Shown: piece after piece, positions 35,942 to 44,974 of the stretch
How positions within the stretch are numbered: position 1 is the stretch's first letter
Layout: every line of letters begins with the position of its first letter
Assembly (NCBI RefSeq): GCF_041438865.1
Contig: NZ_CP109450.1
Coordinates: 1,116,001-1,180,000 of the forward strand
Length of the DNA: 64,000 nucleotides
Source: Streptomyces sp. NBC_01471
Lineage (GTDB): Bacteria > Actinomycetota > Actinomycetes > Streptomycetales > Streptomycetaceae
Reading direction: 5' to 3'
The notes under the pieces: generated by a model
Seen by the model: only the letters and a program-made list of their open reading frames with translations
What the model was told of the DNA's origin: nothing
Databases searched by the model: none
Position numbers and translations under genes: made by a program

Positions 35942-36904
35942 TTGCCCGGACAGCCGCACGGCCACGAGCTGGTGATCCGCCCGTTGAACGGGCCGGACGA
36001 GCTGGCCCTCTTCAGCACGCTGTCCTATGCCCTCGACCACGAACTCGCCGACGACCTCGCGGGCGGTCTGCGCCGCCCCGAGTGGATGTGGGTGGCGCTG
36101 CGGGGCGACCGCGTACTGGCGCGGGCCGCCTGGTGGGCCCCCGCGCCCGGCGGCGCCCCGTACACCCTCGACTTCTTCGATCTGGACGACAGCCTGCCCG
36201 AGCCGGAGCGCGGCGAGACCGGTGTGCGGCTGCTGGAGACGGCGATGGCGCGGCTCTTCCCGGCCGGGTCGGAGCGGCCCGAGTACGGCCGATTCGTCCC
36301 GCCGGACTGGCGCACGGACCCGGTGGCCCGCGATGTGGTCGAGGCGCGGATGCGGGCCGTGGAGCGGACCGGGGCGCGGCTGCTGGTCGAGCGGCTGCGG
36401 CTGGAGTGGACCCCCGGAGCGGCGGCCGCTGCGGTGCCCGGCGGCAGGCTGGCGTTCCGTGCGGTGCGCGACCGGGAGGATCTGGTCTCCCTGATGACCC
36501 TGGTCGCCGAGGGCACGCTCGACGCGCACACCCGGGCGTCCATGGAGTCCGGGCCGACTCCGCGCGAGGTGGCCGAGGAGCAGTACGACGAGGAGCTGGT
36601 GCGCTACCGGAGCCCGGACGGCTGGTGGCGGATCGCGGAGCTGCCGGACGGGGATCCGGTCGGTTTCGTGCTCCCCGCGCGCAACAACTACAACGCCGTC
36701 ATCGCGTACATCGGCGTACTGCCCGGCCACCGGGGACGCGGGTACATCGACGAGATCCTCGCCGAGGGGACCAGGATCCTCGCCGGCCTGGACGTGCCGC
36801 GCATCCGCGCGTCGACGGACGTCGGCAACGTCCCGATGGCGCGGGCCTTCGAGCGGGCGGGCTACACGAACTTCGAGCGGTCGGTCAACATGGTGTGGGA
36901 CTGA
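35942..36904 (+). CDS. GNAT-family N-acetyltransferase (two-domain)
   Basis: 320 residues from TTG 35942, supported by CAGGAG 7 nt ahead. The C-terminal half has the acetyl-CoA motif GVLPGHRGRGYIDEIL and ends in a typical RAFERAGYTNFERSV tail. The N-terminal half resembles a degenerate second GNAT fold. The substrate is unknown. Confidence 0.88.
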   Translation: MPGQPHGHELVIRPLNGPDELALFSTLSYALDHELADDLAGGLRRPEWMWVALRGDRVLARAAWWAPAPGGAPYTLDFFDLDDSLPEPERGETGVRLLETAMARLFPAGSERPEYGRFVPPDWRTDPVARDVVEARMRAVERTGARLLVERLRLEWTPGAAAAAVPGGRLAFRAVRDREDLVSLMTLVAEGTLDAHTRASMESGPTPREVAEEQYDEELVRYRSPDGWWRIAELPDGDPVGFVLPARNNYNAVIAYIGVLPGHRGRGYIDEILAEGTRILAGLDVPRIRASTDVGNVPMARAFERAGYTNFERSVNMVWD

Positions 36905-36955
36905 ACGGCCCAAACCGGCAAGCGGGTCGGCGCGGCCCCCGCTCGCGGTGGTGTC

Positions 36956-38068
36956 CTATGCGGCGGAGCCTGCCCCGGCCGCCTCACCGAGCCAGTCCAG
37001 GCGGCGCTGCTGCTCGGGCGGGATCGCGGCGTCCTCGCCGCGCGGGCCGACGTTGAGCAGCAGGTTGCCGCCGTCGGACCGGACCGTCCCCAGCAGCGAC
37101 GCGAGCGCCTCACGGCCGATGAAGGAGTCCTCGCCCGAGTTCCGGTTGTAGCCGAAGCTGTGGTCGATGCCGCGGGTGATCTCGAAGGGGTCGGGGCCGG
37201 TGTAGCGGGAGTACTCCGGTGTCCTGAAGTCGTAGTACGGCGGCTTCTTGGGCACGAAGCCCTCGTCGCTGACGACCGTGCGGCGCTCCCAGCTGTTGTA
37301 CGCGGCCCGCAGTCCGGGCACCCGCAGCGCCCGCCACAGCGGGGTGTACGGGTAGAGCCGGTCGTTGACGACGCCGTGCGGGACGGTGAACCGGTAGTAC
37401 TCCACCAGGCTCCGGATCCCGGCGCGCCCCGCGGGCCAGGCGATGTCGTTCCAGAGGATGTCCGGGTGGTAGCGCCTGATCAGCTCGCGCAACTGGGCGT
37501 CCGCGTAGGCCGGGTAGGCGCCGCGCGGGACGGCGGCGACGGTGTCGGCGCCGGTCGCGATGGGGCGCGGCTGGAACGTCCAGTCGAGGCCACCGGAGTA
37601 GTAGACACCGAAGCGCAGCCCCTCGGCCCTGACCGCTTCGGCGAATTCACCGACGACGTCGCGCGGGGTGTGCCAGCCGGGGCGGTGGGGGTTGCGGACC
37701 TCGGACGGCCAGAGGCAGTAGCCGTCGTGGTGCTTGGTGACGAGGACCGCGTAGCGGGCCCCGGCCGCGCGGAAGCGGCGTGCCCAGTCCGCCGGGTCCC
37801 AGCCGCTCAGCGCGTCCGCGAAGTCGCCGCCGAACGCCGTGTACGGGCGGTTGCCGTACGTCTCCCTGTGGTGTGCGGAGACCGGGCTGCCGGGGAAGCG
37901 CAGGGAGTTCTCGTACCACTCGCCGTACGAGGTCCAGCCGAGGTGCGAGCGCCCGGCGGCGTCGTACGGCGGGGCCCATCCCGGCACGGACGCGGGCGTC
38001 CAGTGCACGAAGATCCCCAGCTGAGCCTCTTGCCACCACGGAGCGAGCATGGTTGAAGTATTGATCAT
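36956..38068 (-). CDS. Alpha-L-fucosidase (GH29)
   Basis: 370 residues. ATG 38068 overlaps the stop of the upstream GH1 gene (ATGA), implying coupling. The GH29 hallmarks are FGIFVHWTP-like start (LGIFVHWTPASVPGW), YAVLVTKHHDGYCLW, FGVYYSGGLDW and HPDILWNDIAW, with the nucleophile Asp in WND. No signal peptide, so it is cytosolic and would act on imported fuco-oligosaccharides or glycosides. Confidence 0.93.
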   Translation of the reverse strand: MINTSTMLAPWWQEAQLGIFVHWTPASVPGWAPPYDAAGRSHLGWTSYGEWYENSLRFPGSPVSAHHRETYGNRPYTAFGGDFADALSGWDPADWARRFRAAGARYAVLVTKHHDGYCLWPSEVRNPHRPGWHTPRDVVGEFAEAVRAEGLRFGVYYSGGLDWTFQPRPIATGADTVAAVPRGAYPAYADAQLRELIRRYHPDILWNDIAWPAGRAGIRSLVEYYRFTVPHGVVNDRLYPYTPLWRALRVPGLRAAYNSWERRTVVSDEGFVPKKPPYYDFRTPEYSRYTGPDPFEITRGIDHSFGYNRNSGEDSFIGREALASLLGTVRSDGGNLLLNVGPRGEDAAIPPEQQRRLDWLGEAAGAGSAA

Positions 38069-39444
38069 CGCGGGGGGTGTTCGTAAGGGAGTCCGGCCTG
38101 TGAACTGCGGATCACCTCGCGGTACCACCGGTAGGAGTCCTTCGGGGTGCGCACCATCGTCTCGTAGTCCACGTGGACCAGGCCGAACCGTTGGGCGTTC
38201 CCCTCGATCCACTCGAAGTTGTCGGTGAGCGACCAGGTGAAGTAGCCGCGGACGTCGACCCCCTCGTCCATGGCCGCGTGCAGGGCGCGCAGATGGCCGT
38301 CGAGGAAGTCGATCCTGCGGGCGTCCCGCAGACCGTCGTAGCTGCAGCCGTTCTCGGTGATGTAGAGCGGTGGCAGCCGGTCGCCGTACCGGTTCTCCAG
38401 CTGGATCAGCATGTCGCGCAGCCCGTCGGGGACCACCGGCCAGCCGAAGTCGGTGCGGTCGTACCCGGCTATCTCCCGTATGCCGAAGGGCAGTTCGGGA
38501 GGTATGTCGAACCCGGCGAAGGTGTCGAGGGCCTGCGGGGCGGGCGCGCCGACGAGGGTGGGGTTGTAGTAGTTGACCCCGTACCAGTCGAGCGGGGCCG
38601 AGATGGTCTCCAGGTCGTCGGCGACCGGTCCCGGCATCAGGGCCGCGAAGTTCTCGTCGGGGTAGGCGCCGGTGAGGAGCGGGTCGGCGAACAGCCAGTT
38701 GGAGAGCGTGTCGTAGAGCCCGGCCCCGAACCGGTCCTCCTCGCTCTCGCCCGCCGTCCAGACCGGAGTGTGCGAGACGGCGATCCCGACGGCGGAGGCC
38801 CCGGCCGCGCGCAGCGCTCCGACGGCGAGGCCGTGCGCGAGCAGTTGGTGGTGGGCGGCGGGCAGCGCGTCGAAGAGCAGCTTCCTGCCGGGGGCGTGCT
38901 CGCCCAGCGCGTAGCCGAGGAGCGTCACCTCGGCCGGTTCGTTGATGGTGATCCACATCGGGACCCGGTCGGCGAGACGTTCGGCGACGGCCCCCGCGTA
39001 GTCGGCGAAGCGGTACGCGGTGTCACGGTTGAGCCAGCCGCCGTCCCGTTCGAGCGCGAGCGGGGTGTCCCAGTGGTAGAGCGTCGGCGCGGGGGTGATG
39101 CCCCGGCCGCACAGTTCGTCGACGAGCCGGTCGTAGAAGTCGAGACCCGCCGGGTTGAGGGCGCCCGAGCCGTCCGGGACGACGCGCGGCCAGCTCACCG
39201 AGAAGCGGAAGGCTCCGGCGCCGAGCCCGGCGAGCAGCGCCACGTCCTCGCGGTAGTGCTCGTAGAAGCCGGTGCCGCGCGAGCCGTCGGCACCGTCCTT
39301 GATACGGCCCGGCCGGGCGGCGAAGACGTCCCAGCCGGACGGGCCCTTGCCGTCGGTGCCCGCCGCTCCCTCGGTCTGGAAGGCGGAAGCGGAGGCGCCC
39401 CACAGGAAACCGGGCGGGAAGGCGGGCAGCGGCGGAATCCTCAT
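38065..39444 (-). CDS. Beta-glucosidase (GH1)
   Basis: 459 residues from ATG 39444. Classical GH1 sites: acid/base Glu in TINEPAEV, nucleophile Glu in YITENGCSY, plus FLWGASASAFQTEG at the N-terminus and YFTWSLTDNFEW near the end. No signal peptide, so it works on sugars already taken up. It is translationally coupled to the fucosidase downstream, suggesting joint breakdown of a mixed beta-glucoside/fucoside substrate. No transporter gene is adjacent. Confidence 0.95.
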   Translation of the reverse strand: MRIPPLPAFPPGFLWGASASAFQTEGAAGTDGKGPSGWDVFAARPGRIKDGADGSRGTGFYEHYREDVALLAGLGAGAFRFSVSWPRVVPDGSGALNPAGLDFYDRLVDELCGRGITPAPTLYHWDTPLALERDGGWLNRDTAYRFADYAGAVAERLADRVPMWITINEPAEVTLLGYALGEHAPGRKLLFDALPAAHHQLLAHGLAVGALRAAGASAVGIAVSHTPVWTAGESEEDRFGAGLYDTLSNWLFADPLLTGAYPDENFAALMPGPVADDLETISAPLDWYGVNYYNPTLVGAPAPQALDTFAGFDIPPELPFGIREIAGYDRTDFGWPVVPDGLRDMLIQLENRYGDRLPPLYITENGCSYDGLRDARRIDFLDGHLRALHAAMDEGVDVRGYFTWSLTDNFEWIEGNAQRFGLVHVDYETMVRTPKDSYRWYREVIRSSQAGLPYEHPPR

Positions 39445-39534
39445 GGCTCGCGACCCTAATGGCCCGAGTGCGCTCGCTCCAGCCCCTGATCTTGTCAAGA
39501 TGAGAGCCTGCCGGCCGATGGCGGTCCCGACGAC

Positions 39535-41310
39535 ATGATCCGACGAGTGGCCCTAGGGGATGCTGTGCTGTTCGATGTATGGGCACCGGAGAAGAGCGAA
39601 GTCATGCTGGAGCTGGCCGGACGGGAGCTGGCCATGGAGCCCGATCCGCTGCGGGACGGCTGGTGGGCCGTCACCGCGGACGCGGCGGGCGGCGACCACT
39701 ACGGCTTCCGGCTCGACGGCGGCCCTGTGCTGCCCGACCCGCGCTCGCGCCGTCAGCCCGCAGGACCCGACGGGCTGAGCGCCGTCGTCGCGCACGACGC
39801 GTACCAGTGGCGCCAGGAGTGGCCGGGCCGCGCGCTGCCGGGCGCCGTCCTGTACGAGCTGCACATCGGCACGTACACCCCGGAGGGCACCTTCGACGCG
39901 GCGGCCGGGCGGCTGGACCATCTGGCCGCGCTGGGGGTCACCCATGTGGAGCTGATGCCGGTCTGCCCCTTCCCCGGCCGGCACGGCTGGGGGTACGAGG
40001 GGGTCTCGCTGTGGGCGGTGCACGAACCGTACGGCGGCCCCGAGGGGCTGAAGCGCTTCGTCGACGCGGCTCACGAGCGGGGGCTCGGGGTCGTCCTGGA
40101 CGTGGTCCACAACCACCTGGGCCCGTCCGGCAACCATCTGCCCTCCTACGGGCCGTACTTCACCGACACCCACCACACGCCGTGGGGCTCCGCGGTGAAC
40201 CTGGACGCACCCGGGTCCGACGAGGTCCGGGCGTATCTGCTGGGGAGCGCGCTGGCCTGGCTGCGCGACTACCGGATCGACGGACTGCGCCTGGACGCCG
40301 TCCACGCACTCGCCGACGGGCGGGCGCTGACCTTCCTGGAGGAGCTGTCCGCCGCGACCGACGCGCTCTCGGCCGGTCTCGGGCGGCCGCTCTTCCTGAT
40401 CGCGGAGTCGGATCTCTGCGATCCGCGGACGACGGCCCCCCGCGCGGCGGGCGGTCTCGGTGTGCACGCCCAGTGGAACGACGACTTCCACCACGCCCTG
40501 CACACCGCCCTGACCGGTGAGTCCCAGGGGTACTACGCGGACTTCGCCCGGGAGCCGCTGGCCGCCCTGGCCAAGACGCTCACCCGCGTCTTCTTCCACG
40601 ACGGCACGTACTCGACGTTCCGCGGCCGGACCCACGGCCGGCCCGTGCACCGTGCGTCGACGCCCGCGCACCGCTTCGTCGGCTTCGCGCAGACCCACGA
40701 CCAGATCGGCAACAGGGCGCTCGGCGACCGCCTCTCGGCGTCCCTGTCGCCCGGCCTGCTGGCGTGCGCGGCGACCCTGGTGCTCACCGCGCCGTCCGTA
40801 CCGATGCTGTTCATGGGCGAGGAGTGGGGGGCGGGCACCCCGTGGCAGTTCTTCACCGACCACACCGACCCGGATCTGGCGGAGGCCGTACGGAACGGGC
40901 GGCGGCGGGAGTTCGCCGAGCACGGCTGGGCGGAGGGGGACATCCCCGACCCCCAGTCTCCCGCCACCAGGGAGCGGTCCTGTCTGAACTGGGGTGAGCT
41001 GGACGGCGGCCACCACTCGCGGCTGCTCGCCTGGTACCGCGAGCTGATCACGCTGCGCCGCACCTGCCCCGACCTGGTCGACGCGGATCTGGCCGCGGTC
41101 AAGGTGGCGTACGACGAGGCGGCACGGTGGCTGGCGCTCCGCAGGGGCGATCTGCGGATCGCGGTCAACCTCGGCGACGAACCGGCGCGGATCCCGCTGA
41201 ACGGGCGCGGCAGCCGGACCCTGGCCTCCTGGGAGCCGGTCCGGCCGCCGGGCGCCGACGGGCTGTTGCTGCTGCCGCCGGAATCGTGTGTCGTGCTGGC
41301 GGATGCGTAG
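39535..41310 (+). CDS. treZ: Maltooligosyltrehalose trehalohydrolase
   Basis: 591 residues. It releases free trehalose from maltooligosyltrehalose made by TreY. CBM48-like N-terminus, then GH13 motifs VVLDVVHNHLGPSGNH (I), IDGLRLDAVHAL (II), FLIAESDLCD (III) and FAQTHDQIGN (IV), and VPMLFMGEEWGAGTPWQFF typical of TreZ. It begins 90 bp from the divergent GH1 gene. Confidence 0.96.
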   Translation: MIRRVALGDAVLFDVWAPEKSEVMLELAGRELAMEPDPLRDGWWAVTADAAGGDHYGFRLDGGPVLPDPRSRRQPAGPDGLSAVVAHDAYQWRQEWPGRALPGAVLYELHIGTYTPEGTFDAAAGRLDHLAALGVTHVELMPVCPFPGRHGWGYEGVSLWAVHEPYGGPEGLKRFVDAAHERGLGVVLDVVHNHLGPSGNHLPSYGPYFTDTHHTPWGSAVNLDAPGSDEVRAYLLGSALAWLRDYRIDGLRLDAVHALADGRALTFLEELSAATDALSAGLGRPLFLIAESDLCDPRTTAPRAAGGLGVHAQWNDDFHHALHTALTGESQGYYADFAREPLAALAKTLTRVFFHDGTYSTFRGRTHGRPVHRASTPAHRFVGFAQTHDQIGNRALGDRLSASLSPGLLACAATLVLTAPSVPMLFMGEEWGAGTPWQFFTDHTDPDLAEAVRNGRRREFAEHGWAEGDIPDPQSPATRERSCLNWGELDGGHHSRLLAWYRELITLRRTCPDLVDADLAAVKVAYDEAARWLALRRGDLRIAVNLGDEPARIPLNGRGSRTLASWEPVRPPGADGLLLLPPESCVVLADA

Positions 41311-41350
41311 GAGCCCGCCACGGGTGAGGTGACCGGGGCGGGCCGGGCGG

Positions 41351-42475
41351 TCACTCGACGACGGCCAGCTCACGCCGGGTGGTGTTCAGCCGCCGTCCGC
41401 CGTCCTCGGTGACGGTGACGATGTCCTCGATCCGGACGCCGAAACGGCCGGGCAGGTAGATGCCCGGCTCGACGGAGAAGCACATACCGGGCACCAGCGG
41501 CTGCTCCTCGCCCTCGATCATGTACGGGGGCTCATGCGTGGTGACCCCGATGCCGTGGCCGGTGCGGTGGATGAAGCGCTCGCCGTACCCGGCGTCGGTG
41601 ATGACGGCGCGCGCCACCCGGTCGATCTCCTGGCAGGCGATCCCGGGACGCACCGCCCGGCAGCCCGCGTCCTGCGCCGCACGGACGATGTCGTGCACCC
41701 GCTGCTCCTCGGCGCCCGGGGCGCCGACGTGGACGGTGCGGGAGGTGTCCGAGCCGTACCCGTCCTTGAGGCCGCCGAAGTCCAGGACGACCATGTCGCC
41801 GGTCCCGATGACCCGTTCGCCCGCCTCGTGGTGCGGGTTGGCGCCGTTGGGGCCCGAACCGACGACCGTGAAGTCCACCTGGGAGTGACCGAACTGCCGC
41901 AGCAGCGCGGCCAGATCGGCTGCGACGTCGGTCTCCCTGCGCCCGGAGAAACGGACCGTGAGGATCTCCTCGTACGCCGCGTCGGCCGCGGCGCCCGCCG
42001 CTTCGAGCCGGGCCAGCTCGGGCGCGTCCTTCACCGCGCGCAGCATCGGCAGGGCCTCCGTCAGCGACAGGTACGAGCTGTCGGGCAGGGCGCGCTGGAG
42101 CCCGAGCAGATGCATCGCCCAGCCGTTGTCGCTGACCGCGAAGCGGCCGTCCGGGCTGAGGAGCGCGGCGGCGATGCCGTACGGATCCTTCCCGTCCGTC
42201 CAGTCCAGGAGGGTGAGCGCGGGGGCGCCGACGGCGTGCTCGGCGTCCGCGGCCTCAAGCGCCGGTACGACGAGAACCGGGTCCTGCCCGGCCGTGATGA
42301 CCAGCAGTGTCATCCGCTCGGTGGCGGCGGTCGGCCGGTAGCCGGTGAGGTGGACGAGGTCGGGGCCGGGTGCGACCAGCACTCCGGCGAGTCCGGCCTC
42401 CGCCGCGCTCCGAGCGGCACGGGCCATACGGGCGCGGTAGTCGTCGGCGGTGAACGGTACGGGTTCGGAGGACAT
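41351..42475 (-). CDS. M24 family metallopeptidase (Xaa-Pro aminopeptidase-like)
   Basis: 374 residues. A creatinase-type N-terminal domain is followed by the pita-bread domain with all five metal ligands recognisable: Asp in VVLDFGGLKDG and SDTSRTV, His in HRTGHGIGV, Glu in SVEPGIY and Glu in RIEDIVTV. It is cytosolic and probably trims X-Pro dipeptides from peptides. Confidence 0.93.
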   Translation of the reverse strand: MSSEPVPFTADDYRARMARAARSAAEAGLAGVLVAPGPDLVHLTGYRPTAATERMTLLVITAGQDPVLVVPALEAADAEHAVGAPALTLLDWTDGKDPYGIAAALLSPDGRFAVSDNGWAMHLLGLQRALPDSSYLSLTEALPMLRAVKDAPELARLEAAGAAADAAYEEILTVRFSGRRETDVAADLAALLRQFGHSQVDFTVVGSGPNGANPHHEAGERVIGTGDMVVLDFGGLKDGYGSDTSRTVHVGAPGAEEQRVHDIVRAAQDAGCRAVRPGIACQEIDRVARAVITDAGYGERFIHRTGHGIGVTTHEPPYMIEGEEQPLVPGMCFSVEPGIYLPGRFGVRIEDIVTVTEDGGRRLNTTRRELAVVE

Positions 42476-42543
42476 GGCCCCATCCTGCCGGGCCGCGCCC
42501 GCGGACGCGACGCCGAGTGAGGCGGCGGCCCGGGACGCGGTGT

Positions 42544-43173
42544 TCAGGGGTACGGCACGACCAGACCGGCCCGGTCCCTGGTCTGCTCGATCAGCCGGGC
42601 GTTGGCCTCGTCGGACCGGTGCACCCAGCGCTCGGCCTCCGCGCGGCTCCTGCCGTGCCGGATGTGACGCTCGACGAGCCTGCGGACGCGTGCGGCGTCC
42701 GCAGGACCCCCGGGGCTCTCCGGACCGATGAACCAGGCCTCGTCGAGCAGGGCCCGCACCCGCGGCCAGTGCAGCAGGTAGTTCCCCTCGGTGATCACGA
42801 GCGGGACACCGGGGGCGACCGGCACGGACCCCGCGACGGGCTCCTCCAGCGCGCGGTCGAAGGCGGGCGCGTACACCACGTCGCTGCCGGGCGTACGCAG
42901 CCGGGCCAGCAGGGCCGCGTACCCGGCCTCGTCGAAGGTGTCGGGGGCGCCCTTGCGGTCGGCGCGGCCGAGGCGGCGCAGTTCGGCCCCGGCGAGGTGG
43001 AAGCCGTCCATCGGGACCACGACGGCGCTCGGCCCGAGCGCGTCGGCGAGACCGGCGGCGAGGGTGGACTTCCCGGCGCCCGGTGGCCCCGCGATGCCGA
43101 GGATCCGCCGGTGCCCGGCCCCGGCGAGCAGCCGGGCACGGTCGATGAGGTGCTGCGGAGTCATGGCGGTCAT
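42544..43173 (-). CDS. P-loop nucleoside/nucleotide kinase family protein (uridine-kinase-like)
   Basis: 209 residues from ATG 43173, preceded by GGAG. P-loop GPPGAGKST, VVPMDGFHLAG and LVITEGNYLLHWP match the phosphoribulokinase/uridine kinase/pantothenate kinase superfamily. The FHL and EGNYLL pattern is that of the FrcK/YFH7-type branch, whose substrates are sugars or nucleosides. Confidence 0.88.
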   Translation of the reverse strand: MTAMTPQHLIDRARLLAGAGHRRILGIAGPPGAGKSTLAAGLADALGPSAVVVPMDGFHLAGAELRRLGRADRKGAPDTFDEAGYAALLARLRTPGSDVVYAPAFDRALEEPVAGSVPVAPGVPLVITEGNYLLHWPRVRALLDEAWFIGPESPGGPADAARVRRLVERHIRHGRSRAEAERWVHRSDEANARLIEQTRDRAGLVVPYP

Positions 43174-43330
43174 TCTCTCTCCACGCGGTCGCCCCCGGCG
43201 CGAGTGATACGCGGAACGCCTCTGCCGTTGGCCTTCCTGGCATGTCCCACGGGCCGGCGTGTCCCACGGGCCCGGGACCTCGTGCAACCGGCGTGGGAGT
43301 CATGTCGGACATGGCTGTTACGTTTCCCGT

Positions 43331-44806
43331 ATGACGGTTTACGGACGTGCCATCGGTCTCCTCGGGGACCGGCCGGAGCTGGCCGAAGCGGCCGCGCGCC
43401 CCTTCGGTTTCGACCTGGCCGGGGCGGCGCACGGCGCGGCGGTCCGGCTGGCGTCGGGTGCCCCGCTGGAGGCGGTGGCCGGGGACGGCACGGGCGGTAC
43501 GTACTTCGTGTGCGGCGGGGGGCCCGTGCTGTACGCCTCGGCCGACGGCGCGGCCGGGCTCGTCGCCGCGAGCGCCGACGAGGCGCTGGAGCTGACGGTC
43601 GGACTGCCCGGGTGGCACGGTCTGGTGCACCTGTCCCCCGCCGACGCCGAGGCGCGGCTGCCGGCCGCGGTGGCCGCGTCGGAGGAGGCGATACGGGAGT
43701 CGCTGCCGGATCTCGACGCCCGGCGGGCCGCACTGCGCGGGGCACTGGGCCTGCCCGACCGCTCCCCCGCCGAGCTGTTCGCCCGGCTGCACACGGCGCT
43801 GCTCCGTACCGAGCCGGACCACCTGCTGCTCGACGCGGCCGGCGGCCGGGCCCGTGCGCGGCTCGACCCGCATCCGCGCCCGCCCCTGCGCGAGACGGTG
43901 CTGAGCCCCGGTCTGGCGGATCTGGCCCGGCTCCGGGACGACACGGCGCAGTGGACCGAGGTGGCAGGCGACATCGCGCGGCGCGCCACGGTGCTGCGTG
44001 CGGCGCAGTTCGACCGGCAGGACCGCGATCTGCCGCTGCTGCGCCACCTGCTGGCGGCCGAGACCGCCGGCGCGGGGACCAGCGAGGAGCTGCGCCTCGC
44101 CGCCGTGCTGGTCGCTCTGCACGGCAGCGCTGAGGATCTGCCGCTGCTGCGCGCCGCCCGCGCCGCGCCGCAGGCCGTCCGGTGGGGGCTGCCGGAGATA
44201 CCCGAGCACCCCGGCGCCGTCGTGGAGTGGGCGCGCGGGCCCGACGGCTCGCAGCTGGGCGAGGATCCGGCGCGGGAGCCGGAGTTGACCTGGATACGGC
44301 TGGCCAGGCGGCAGGGCCGGACCGAGGATGCGCGGGTCGCGCTGCTGCGCATCCTGGACGCCACCGGGGAACAGGCCGATCTGCTGCGGGTGCTGAGTGT
44401 CGAGCTGGAGGCGCTCGGCGACCTCGGCCAGGCGGCCCGCGCCCAGTCCGGGTATGCCGCACTGGCGGACGGGCCCCGTGACCGGGGGACGGCCTGCCGC
44501 AGGCTCGCCGAGCTCCAGCGGCGCACCGGCGACCTGCCCACGGCCTGGCGGACTCTGCGGCCGGTCCCGGAGATCCTCGACACGGAGGGTTCCGAGCGCG
44601 GGTGGCGGCGGCTGGGTCTGGGCCGGATGGTCGCGGCCGAACACTTCGAACTCGCTCTGGCCGCCGCCGGGGCGGGGCTCGCGCCCGTCGCCCGGGAGTC
44701 GCTGGCCGTCGCCGGGGACCTGCACGCCGGAATGGGCAAGTCCGCCCAGCGGAGCCTCGGGATGCTGGCCCAGGAGACGAAGTGGGCCGTGGCCCGGCTG
44801 AAGTGA
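43331..44806 (+). CDS. Hypothetical alpha-helical repeat protein, 491 aa
   Basis: ATG 43331. The N-terminal ~120 residues have alternating strands and Gly-rich turns (GGTYFVCGGGPVLYAS). From about residue 230 on it is a series of Leu/Ala helices (AVLVALHGSAEDLPLL, RLARRQGRTEDARVALLRIL, CRRLAELQRRTGDLPTAW) with HEAT/TPR-like periodicity. No catalytic motif or membrane segment. The family is unknown to me. Confidence 0.8.
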   Translation: MTVYGRAIGLLGDRPELAEAAARPFGFDLAGAAHGAAVRLASGAPLEAVAGDGTGGTYFVCGGGPVLYASADGAAGLVAASADEALELTVGLPGWHGLVHLSPADAEARLPAAVAASEEAIRESLPDLDARRAALRGALGLPDRSPAELFARLHTALLRTEPDHLLLDAAGGRARARLDPHPRPPLRETVLSPGLADLARLRDDTAQWTEVAGDIARRATVLRAAQFDRQDRDLPLLRHLLAAETAGAGTSEELRLAAVLVALHGSAEDLPLLRAARAAPQAVRWGLPEIPEHPGAVVEWARGPDGSQLGEDPAREPELTWIRLARRQGRTEDARVALLRILDATGEQADLLRVLSVELEALGDLGQAARAQSGYAALADGPRDRGTACRRLAELQRRTGDLPTAWRTLRPVPEILDTEGSERGWRRLGLGRMVAAEHFELALAAAGAGLAPVARESLAVAGDLHAGMGKSAQRSLGMLAQETKWAVARLK

Positions 44807-44822
44807 GTGGGCGCGGCCCGGC

Positions 44823-44872
44823 GTGAGCAGGGCGGCAAGAACCGCTCGTGAGCAGGGGCGTAAGAACCGCGT
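44823..44872. repeat. Imperfect tandem duplication, 25-nt unit
   Basis: GTGAGCAGGGCGGCAAGAAC and its continuation (44823-44847) is followed by a near copy with GGGGCGTAAGAACC (44848-44872). It lies in the 168-bp gap between convergent genes. No function is evident. Confidence 0.6.
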
Positions 44873-44974
44873 CACCACGCGCGAACGGCGGTGATCAGCC
44901 CGCCGGCCCGGCAGGACCGGGCAGCGGCAGGCACGCTTCCGTACCCGCCGCCGGCCCGGGCCGCGACCGCCTCG

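Noticed and set aside
44823..44872. Tandem 25-bp duplication as a possible regulatory or CRISPR-like repeat
   Set aside because: Only two imperfect copies without spacers, in a convergent gap. No cas genes in the window.
41351..44878. 1175-codon minus-strand frame extending the M24 peptidase upstream
   Set aside because: Only the last ~374 codons are the peptidase. The rest is antisense to the 491-aa gene and overlaps the kinase gene out of frame.
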